Source of the DNA: Rhizomys pruinosus
Lineage: Eukaryota > Chordata > Mammalia > Rodentia > Spalacidae
Direction of reading: 5' to 3'
Assembly: GCA_009823505.1 (NCBI GenBank)
Contig: VZQC01000392.1
Location: 2,917,469 to 2,981,468 of the forward strand
Length of the DNA: 64,000 nt
The notes under the pieces are model-generated. The model searched no databases and was not told where the DNA came from. It worked only from the letters and a program-made list of their open reading frames with translations. Positions 57,511 through 64,000 of this stretch are shown one piece after another (within the stretch, counting starts at the first letter, position 1; every line of letters begins with the position of its first letter). The position numbers and the translations under genes are program-made.

Positions 57511-60417
57511 AAGGTCCTGCCTAGCACAGACTGAGAAGGGAAAGGAAGACATAAAAACCAAACAGTGTCATGGGTACCTGAAGCCTAAATGTGCCAGGTG
57601 ATGTCCCCAAGGGCCAGAGTCCTGTGGTCATCTGAATACTATGGGCCCTGGCTCAAGCAGGTAGTGGCCACAGGCACCTGTGACTTCTACGGTCCATAGA
57701 CAGATACAAGATGCAGGGGACCATTTCCTAGGCAGTCTGGACTCCAAGGAGAGGTGGGAAAGGGCAGGACAAGCCAGGAAGCTGAGGGGACACATAGACA
57801 GACCAGGGTCAAAGGCCAGCGCGAGGCCCACCCTCTCCAAGGACAACTGCGGCGTCCTGGGGCAAGCACCCTGCTGGTACTCCCAGGCAATGGCCCTGAG
57901 TCTTGCAGACCACTGTCCATGTGGGACAGCTCTGCATCTTAAATGCTGGTGATCAGAGACATGAGTGTCCATGAACCCATACCACACAGGAGCCAGGAGC
58001 TCTAGGGGTGCCTTCCTATGCCAGGGGATCCCAGCCAACAAAGACAGACCCCTGCTCTACAAGCCCTATGCGGCAAGAGGCCGAGGTGCTAGGCTGCTGA
58101 CATGGCAGCCAGGCCTGGGATCTCCAAGACCTCCCTCCCTTGGGAAGTTTCAGGGCCTGTCAGAGTTATGGGGTCTGTGGGTAGAAGGAGGGACCCTCCA
58201 TTGTCCACCCAGAAGATAACCAGCGAGAAGGATTAAGACAAAGAAATGGATGATCCAGGCAGGTAGGTAGGTAGGTACCCGGCTCTCTCCAGGGACACAA
58301 GCGGCTGGGAGGGACAGCTGGGAGCAGCAGTGAGTAGAGGCTGGTGGGGCAAGCGGACGCATACAGCTCCAGAGCAGCAGAGGGGAGCTGTCAGGAGGCC
58401 TCAAGTGCTGGTGACAGGTGAACCTCATGAATCACAGCCCCTAAGGAATCATGCCCTGGTCCTGGAGCCTCTAGATCCAAGGAGTTTGTCCCTGACATGG
58501 CTGCAGACAGTGACCTATAAGCTTGTGAGCAATCCCTGACCATGAGTGCTGTGGAACCACACTCAACGGTGGCAGCAGCTGGAGAACTGTGACCACTTCC
58601 TGGGATACAAGGACAGAGCCCTGACTTGCAGTGCTTACCAATTTCCCTGGTGTAGAGCCTCACCATAATCAAATCCAAGATACCACATGTCAGCTGGCTC
58701 CCAGAATTCCTGAAAATTTAGTCATGGTTCTCACAGTTGGTTCTAACAGTCAGCTCTTTAGCTGGGGCATGGCACCCCTGCTGGGCAGACAGATTGTCCT
58801 TCAGCTGTGGACCTGTAGGTGCTGACAGGGCTGGAGGGGCAGGTGTGGGCTACAGACGAGACTCTGTTGCAGGAGATTTCAGCACGGAGGGCTTTATTGA
58901 GGGTTCACAGAAAGGCTGAGAGCGCTGCAGTCAGGTTCAAGACTGATCTTCCAGGAGAAGTGGAAATCACTTCAAGTTCCTGCAGGACTGAGAGGCGCCA
59001 CAGGCCCAGAACATTCCGCTTCTTCCTCAGTCTGCACCCCCCCCCCATCCAGGGAACTCAGTTCAGAAGCACGCCTTCAGCAGCCACGTGTGACCAGTGG
59101 AGGGAGAGTGCGCACAGACCTGGGACGGTGGATCTATGTCTGGGGGAGGGGGGTCCTGAGTGTCATGATACAAACCACCCACTGCACTCCAACGGATGCT
59201 CCGGGAACACTTAGAGGGAGAAGTGGGATTAGGAGAGTACTGGGGTCCCTGGGGGTTTTCTTGGGGGAGAGTAACGTTCTCTCCTGGGTCCACACAGCCC
59301 AGCTAGGGCCAGAGAGGGTCAGGCCCAGGGCTGGAGGCAGTGAGTCAGCAGCTCCCCTCCCTTACCTGCTCCTTACAGCACACCACACAACCAGAGGAGC
59401 TGCTTGTGTCCTGTGCACCAGTGTCCCCCACAGGAGGACAGATGCTGCCATTCTGCACCCCATAGCATCAGGATGGCACCAAGTCCTAACGCACAGCCTC
59501 AGCTTGGAGGCTCTAGAGCCTCCTCTCACCGGGACAGAACACTCCAGGCCCAGGTCCCTCCACCCTCAGCGCTGGCCTCCTCTGAACATGGACCTGGACA
59601 CCACATTCCAACCACATCGGTGCCACTTGGGCCAGGCAGTTGTGACATCAGCATGCAGGGTCCCTAAGAAGGGGGCCTCATGGTTCCGTTCTCACTGGAA
59701 GTGATGCCACAGGCTGAGAGGATCTGTCCCCTAGAGAGACAGAGAGCAGGACCTAAGCTCAAGGTCAGCATTCTACTCATGCCACACATGCTGGGCATGG
59801 CAGACCCACAGGAATGCAGGTGTCGGGCACTCCGCAGTGGGCAAGGTCTGGGATCTGTGGCTGTTTTTTCCCTCCATGTACTATCAGTGCAGCTGACAGT
59901 CATGTGGCCCTGTGCACCCTGTCTGTTGGTGACAGAACTCTGGGGCCACCGTGGTGCTGAGGCCATCTCAGCATGACCGAACCTTTCCTCTGCAGGTCAC
60001 AAGATAACTTCCAAACAAAAGCCACACTCAATTTCTAACCAGCTTCAAGCTCCTGACACTCAACGTCCATCAACAATCTACACTCATCAGCTCCCTCTAA
60101 ATACTTGAAGTAGCTTAAAATATAAACACTTATCCAAAAAGACAGTAAAAAATAAAATCAAAAGTTAGTCACGTATGTGGATATAACATCTACCCTGATC
60201 ATGAAGTAATATAGGTTAAGAAAACAGCAAAGCAGCCAGGTGAAAAGAAAGTCCTTGTTGCTGGAGAAAAGCAGCATCCTGTTGATGGTGTGGAGACTTC
60301 TGCCAGTCCCTCGCCTTGAAAAGGCTGCTCTAGATATGGATGAGTAGAAAAGCAAGGCACGGGCGCCGGGGCTGACAGGTCTCCACTAGCCAGGCACAGA
60401 TGGAGTAGCAGGCAGCC
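57511..60417. other. intergenic / possible far Lrrc3 3' flank
   Basis: No gene recognised. A - strand AATAAA is at 58893-58898 ('ccctcaataaagccctccg'). It would lie 2.7 kb beyond the Lrrc3 stop, and whether Lrrc3 transcripts reach it is unknown. 58258-58276 is a short (GGTA)n. Confidence 0.4.
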
Positions 60418-60755
60418 CGGAGCCCGGCGCTGCCTGGAGCCCAGCACTGCCCGGAGCCCAGCACTGCCCGGAGCCCGGCGCTACCTGGAGCCCAGCACTG
60501 CCCGGAGCCCAGCACTGCCCGGAGCCCGGCGCTGCCCGGAGCTCAGCACTGCTAGGAGCCCAGCACTGCTCGGAGCCCAGCACTGCCCGGAGCCCGGCAC
60601 TGCCCAGAGCCCGGCGCTGCCCAGAGCCCAGCACTGCCCGGAGCCCAGCACTGCCCGGAGCCCGGCGCTGCCCGGAGCTCAGCACTGCTAGGAGCCCAGC
60701 ACTGCCCGGAGCCCAGCACTGCCCGGAGCCCGGCACTGCCCAGAGCCCAGCACTG
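60418..60755. repeat. 17-bp minisatellite with 136-bp higher-order period
   Basis: The unit cccagcactgcccggag has variants cccggcgctg, ctaggag, ctcag and cccagag. The variant order starting at 60525 is repeated at 60661, exactly 136 bp (8 x 17) later. Confidence 0.95.
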
Positions 60756-60756
60756 C

Positions 60757-60945
60757 TCTGCTGGGCCCATGCTGGACTTTTCTCGTGCTTCCCGCTCTGC
60801 TGGGCCCATGCTGGACTTTTCTCGTGCTTCCCGCTCTGCTGGGCCCATGCTGGACTTTTCTCGTGCTTCCTGCTCTGGTGGCCCATGCTGGACTTTTCTC
60901 GTGCTTCCTGCTCTGCTGGGCCCATGCTGGACTTTTCTCGTGCTT
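60757..60945. repeat. 39-bp tandem repeat (5 units)
   Basis: 'ctgggcccatgctggacttt' plus 'tctcgtgcttcccgctctg' begins at 60761, 60800 and 60839, then two slightly varied units. It directly abuts the 17-bp array. Confidence 0.95.
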
Positions 60946-61154
60946 CCTCCTGTTTTCCTCTTCTCCAATTTTGGCACAAGGGCAATTCAAACACTCACAG
61001 AACAAAGGTCAGTACAGGCTGCCCTTCGCACTGACCTCTCTAGAAGTCTGGCTCTCCAGTGGCTTGCTCTGGAAAAGAGCAACACCTCTGTATTCAGATG
61101 TACTCTGGTACTAGGTAAACAGAGGGAGCCATTCCTGGGTGGAGAACCAGCTTG

Positions 61155-61300
61155 TACCCTGACTGAGGAGGCCACAGCTACACACCACCCCCAGGGAGCC
61201 CTGATTGAGGAGGTCGAAGCCACGCCCCTGGGAGCCTTGACTGTGGAGGTCACAGCCAACCCCCTGGGGGCCTTGCCTGAGGAGGCTCCAGCCAACCCCT
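61155..61300. repeat. imperfect ~36-bp tandem repeat (about 4 units)
   Basis: 'ctgaggaggccacagc', 'attgaggaggtcgaagcc', 'actgtggaggtcacagcc' and 'cctgaggaggctccagcc', each followed by 'ccctgggagcc'-type sequence. It lies about 320 bases beyond the Lrrc3 stop codon, so probably in its 3'UTR. Confidence 0.7.
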
Positions 61301-61616
61301 GGCCAGGGCCCCTCCTCAGTGCTGGCATATTAACCTCCCACAGCACCACTCAGGAAAGACTGACAGAGCAGAGGGGACAAGAGACTGGCACCACAGGGGA
61401 CCTGGCAAGATGTTCCATTTCTGTAAGCCTCAGTTTCCTGACCCATTAAGATAGACAAGCCCCCTGCTGTGTAGACAGCGGCTGCTGTGACCAAATGCCA
61501 ACCATCAAAGTGCTTTTCAGGTTGGACCACATACCTCCCTGGGGACACCTCGAGCACCATCGCCTCCACCTGCTGCAGCCATGGCAACCAGGCGTGGTGG
61601 CCCACTGGAGGCAGGG

Positions 61617-62390
61617 CTAGGGCACGGGACTGAGTGGCTCCTTGGAGACAGGAGCACTGGGCAGGGACTTGAGGTACTCCAGGTGACGCCTGGCATCCTC
61701 CTGGTTGTGACGGACGTAGTACACGACGTAGGCGATCACCATCGTGAACCAGCCGAACATGGTGACCAGCATGGCCACATCCGTGGTCTTGTGGTGGGTG
61801 CTGCAGAAGCTGGCCCCCGAGTCCAGCACTTGGATCAGTGGCTTCCCCACAAACTGTTCCTGCGCAGAGGTGTGGCAGGCAATCTCATCCACTGAGTCAG
61901 GGTCCAGCTTCAGCTCCCACAGGGCTTCCTGCAGGGCACACTCGCAGTGCAGTGGGTTGTGGGACAGGCGGATCTTAGCGCTCAGCTTGCCCAGGGCATC
62001 CTTTGGAATCCTCCGGATGTGGTTGTGTGATAGGTCCAGCAGCCGCAGGCCCCCTGCCAGGCCCGAGAAGGCAGCAGGCCCAATGGCCTCGATGGCATTG
62101 TGGGACAGGTCCAGCTCCCTCAGCTGGGGCAGGTGCTGGAAGGCTCCATTGGGGACTCGGGAGATTCTGTTGGCGTCGAGTTTTAGAAGCACCGTCTCAG
62201 CTGGGATGTCCCTAGGGATCTCCTGCAGACCCTGGGCACTACAGTGGACAGCCACCGCCCCAGCGTGCTCAGGACACTGGCAGGCCTGTGGGCAGGAGGC
62301 ACCCAACCGCAGGCAGAAGAGGAGGAAGAAGCAAGACCCCTGGGAGGGGGCCAGCGGGGACGCGGGGCTCTGCCTGGCCCTAGGGCCCAT
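61617..62390 (-). CDS. Lrrc3: leucine-rich repeat-containing protein 3, complete
   Basis: 257 aa in one exon, the same length as human LRRC3. The ATG at 62390-62388 has a strong Kozak context (A at -3, G at +4). The frame stays open upstream only to a GTG. Order: signal peptide about 1-32 (hydrophobic CFFLLFCLRL); LRRNT cysteine cluster (CPQACQCPEHAG); LRRs with consensus LRELDLSHNAI and LRLLDLSHNHI; LRRCT starting NPLHCECALQEALWEL with further Cys (ACH, FCS); transmembrane segment about 205-225 (VAMLVTMFGWFTMVIAYVVYY); and a 32-residue cytoplasmic tail starting with basic RHN and ending PVSKEPLSPVP. It is a type I membrane protein whose function is poorly known. It is convergent with Tspear, as in human. 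Confidence 0.96.
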   Translation of the reverse strand: MGPRARQSPASPLAPSQGSCFFLLFCLRLGASCPQACQCPEHAGAVAVHCSAQGLQEIPRDIPAETVLLKLDANRISRVPNGAFQHLPQLRELDLSHNAIEAIGPAAFSGLAGGLRLLDLSHNHIRRIPKDALGKLSAKIRLSHNPLHCECALQEALWELKLDPDSVDEIACHTSAQEQFVGKPLIQVLDSGASFCSTHHKTTDVAMLVTMFGWFTMVIAYVVYYVRHNQEDARRHLEYLKSLPSAPVSKEPLSPVP

Positions 62391-62504
62391 CTTGCCTGCG
62401 CCGGTGCAGGCGGCTCTTCTCGGTGGCTGTTCTTCCCCACGGAGCAGGGAGTCATCCAGTGGACTCTTGGTCCTCACCCGTGGAACAGCCCCGTGCTCTC
62501 AGTG
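62391..62504 (-). other. Lrrc3: Lrrc3 exon 2 5'UTR part (inferred)
   Basis: On the - strand a (CT)n tract ends 'ctcgtag' at 62510-62505, a plausible acceptor. The exon would then start at 62504 and run 114 bases to the ATG. Confidence 0.55.
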
Positions 62505-62505
62505 C

Positions 62506-62566
<61 letters not shown>

Positions 62567-62698
62567 GGGTGAGGGGTGAGCGGCACCGTCCACTGCGGTC
62601 CAACTGGGGCTGCGGGAGCTTGGAGCGGAGGGTGCCATGGGCAAACAGGTCTGGGGCAAGACCTCCCCACGCTAAACAAGCCTCGCCCTGTAACTTAC
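62505..62698 (-). other. Lrrc3: Lrrc3 5'UTR intron (inferred, 194 nt)
   Basis: Donor CTGCAG|GTAAGTT at 62699/62698 on the - strand is near perfect, and the acceptor is at 62506-62505. A short intron in the 5'UTR fits the two-exon structure known for LRRC3. A second possible donor (CACAG|GTACCG, near 62988) might define an alternative or additional first exon. Confidence 0.5.
62509..62563. repeat. (GA)n microsatellite, polypyrimidine tract on the - strand
   Basis: About 27 GA units. Read on the - strand it is (CT)n directly before the inferred Lrrc3 acceptor. Confidence 0.95.
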
Positions 62699-62829
62699 CT
62701 GCAGGCTCCCAAGGCCTCCCCTGAGGAGCATCTTCCAGCCTGGACAGACAGACAGCCAGGGCTCCGGGCTGGCCCGGCTGAGCGGCAGGAGAGCCGCGCC
62801 CTGCGCCGGTCCCCTGCCCCAGGGACCCA

Positions 62830-63500
62830 GGTCTAGGAGAGTGTGCGGGGTCCGCCCACCCCTCCCCCACTCCAGATGGGCTCTGCGAAGGAGGGCAAGG
62901 GGCGAGGGGCGGGAGCGGGGACGGGGACGGGGACGGGGACGGGGGGGAGGTGGTCACGCCGGGACCTGCAGGCGGGCCCTGAACACGGTACCTGTGACAT
63001 CTTGAAGAGCGCAGACATCCCTGAAGACCCGGCAGCTCCCGACACGAGGCGACGGGGGCGGGAGGGGAAAGCCGCGCGGGGCGGGGCGGGGCGGGGAGCC
63101 GAGGCCGGGCGCGCAGGGCAGCTGCCGGGACACGGGCGCTCGGCGGGGGCGGGCGGGGGCGGTGTACCTGCGGCCACGGCTGCTCTGCGCCCGGAGCCGG
63201 ACCGCCCCGCCCCGCGCAGCGTTACCGCCCTGAGCCCACCGGGCCGCACCGGTAGAGAAGGGGGCTGGCGGCGCCGCCAGAGCCGAAGGGGCGGGGCGGG
63301 GCGGGGCCTAGTGATAGAGGGGCGTGGCCTGTGGGAGAAGGGCGGGGCTGGGTGGGGAGGGTCCTGGTACCCTGGGAGGATGGGTGAGGCCTGTGGGGGC
63401 GGGGCCGGAGCCTGGGGCAAAGGGGAGGAGTCCCAGGCGAGGGGCAGAACCTGGCCTGGGAGCGGAGGAGGGCGGGATGGGGCGGGGCCTGGAAAGGAGG
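62830..63500. promoter_or_regulatory. Lrrc3: CpG island and promoter of Lrrc3
   Basis: Very GC-rich and dense in CG dinucleotides, with multiple GC boxes (ggggcggggc at 63070-63100 and 63290-63310) and no TATA. It lies directly upstream of the inferred Lrrc3 first exon. A human divergent transcript (LRRC3-DT) starts from the equivalent island; whether that holds here is not visible. It contains (GGGGAC)4 at 62917-62940. Confidence 0.8.
62917..62940 (+). repeat. (GGGGAC)4 hexanucleotide, G-quadruplex candidate
   Basis: Four perfect units followed by a seven-G run. Five G-runs spaced by two bases meet the usual G-quadruplex pattern on the + strand. Confidence 0.9.
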
Positions 63501-64000
63501 GAGGGAGTTTGAGAGCGGGCTTTTCAGAGGGGGTGGTGTGGCCCTTCTAGCTGCCCCGGGGCCATGGGCATATCCGGGAGCCTGTCCCTTTGTCCAGCCC
63601 CTGAAGCGTCCCGCAGCTTTGCCAGAGCACAGCAGTGTCCTGGGTCTGGGTCTGGGTGTGGGCGTTGGCACTGGACCTGAAGCCGTCTTTTTCGGCGTCA
63701 TCGATAGTAAATAAACCACACACCCTGGGCCCATCGACACCAGCCTCACCAATACCTGTCTCCCTCGCAGCAGCGAACTCAGCGTTTCCTGGGATGCTGT
63801 CACATGTACATATCTCCCCAGGTCCAGTGTGCCAGAGCGTACTTCTGTGTGCTCCATCAGCACGCGGCGGTCTGCTGCAGACTCTGAAGGGCGATGGAGC
63901 CAGCACTCCACCAGAGCTTTGTTTGACTTCCTGCTTGCTGTCACACCCCGGGATCTGTGTGGGCATCTGGTGGTCATCAGCACCTGGTGGGCCAGGATAT
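63501..64000. other. upstream of Lrrc3, nothing recognised
   Basis: In human, TRPM2 lies on this side of LRRC3 in the same orientation. I looked for its C-terminal NUDT9-like coding sequence on the - strand and saw none. No exon is called. Confidence 0.4.

Noticed and set aside
62391..62477. 29-residue N-terminal extension of Lrrc3
   Set aside because: It would start at GTG. The ATG at 62390 has a strong context and gives the family length of 257 residues.
61744..62724. 326-codon + strand frame opposite Lrrc3
   Set aside because: Antisense shadow of the GC-rich Lrrc3 coding region, continuing into a microsatellite.
62833..63550. Long open frames on both strands in the CpG island
   Set aside because: Expected from high GC and few stop codons. 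Pro/Arg-rich low complexity; no domain.
63222..63983. Possible TRPM2 coding sequence on the - strand
   Set aside because: Synteny makes it plausible, but the translation does not resemble the TRPM2 C-terminus and no exon boundaries fit.

Overview
ORGANISM. This is mammalian nuclear DNA from a muroid rodent. It carries many B1, B2, B3/B4 and ID-type SINEs and MaLR-type LTR elements, and its genes match the human 21q22.3 interval KRTAP10 - TSPEAR - LRRC3. The SINE consensus looks more cricetid (hamster, vole, deer mouse) than Mus, but I cannot name the species. No bacterial, phage or CRISPR-type system is present. LAYOUT. (1) 1-46200: Tspear on the + strand, from an internal laminin-G exon to the stop codon. 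Ten exons join in one open frame of 1707 nt (568 codons plus stop), with phases checked at every junction. The first ~100 residues lie left of the window. (2) Nested in the Tspear introns, same strand, are three KRTAP10-type hair keratin-associated protein genes: intact at 791-1660 (289 aa), intact at 9241-9969 (242 aa), and a frame-broken copy at 17660-18403. (3) 6575-12448 and 14941-20996 are two near-identical ~6 kb copies, each with one KRTAP10 gene and the same Tspear exon. The second copy is broken by patches of small indels and would put the Tspear frame out if its exon were used. (4) The 15.5 kb intron 26245-41728 holds SINEs, MaLR remnants, minisatellites and a ~3 kb array of a 19-bp unit. 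(5) 46200-61616 is intergenic with no convincing gene. (6) 61617-62390 (- strand) is the complete one-exon coding region of Lrrc3. A likely small intron and a CpG island (about 62830-63500) lie upstream of it. HOW THE GENES RELATE. Tspear encodes a secreted laminin-G/EAR-repeat protein linked to hair-follicle and tooth development. KRTAP10 proteins cross-link keratin in the hair cortex and cuticle. A hair-gene cluster inside the introns of a hair-follicle gene is conserved with human. Tspear and Lrrc3 are convergent. CAUTIONS. Three single-N gaps (6497, 36219, 54308) and several error-rich stretches beside repeated clean sequence suggest long-read gap filling. The duplicated exon and broken KRTAP10 copy may be assembly or haplotype artefacts. 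I found no undescribed biological system. The best leads are the duplicated exon, KRTAP10 unit-number variation, microsatellites acting as splice polypyrimidine tracts, a GC-AG intron and the density of minisatellites.
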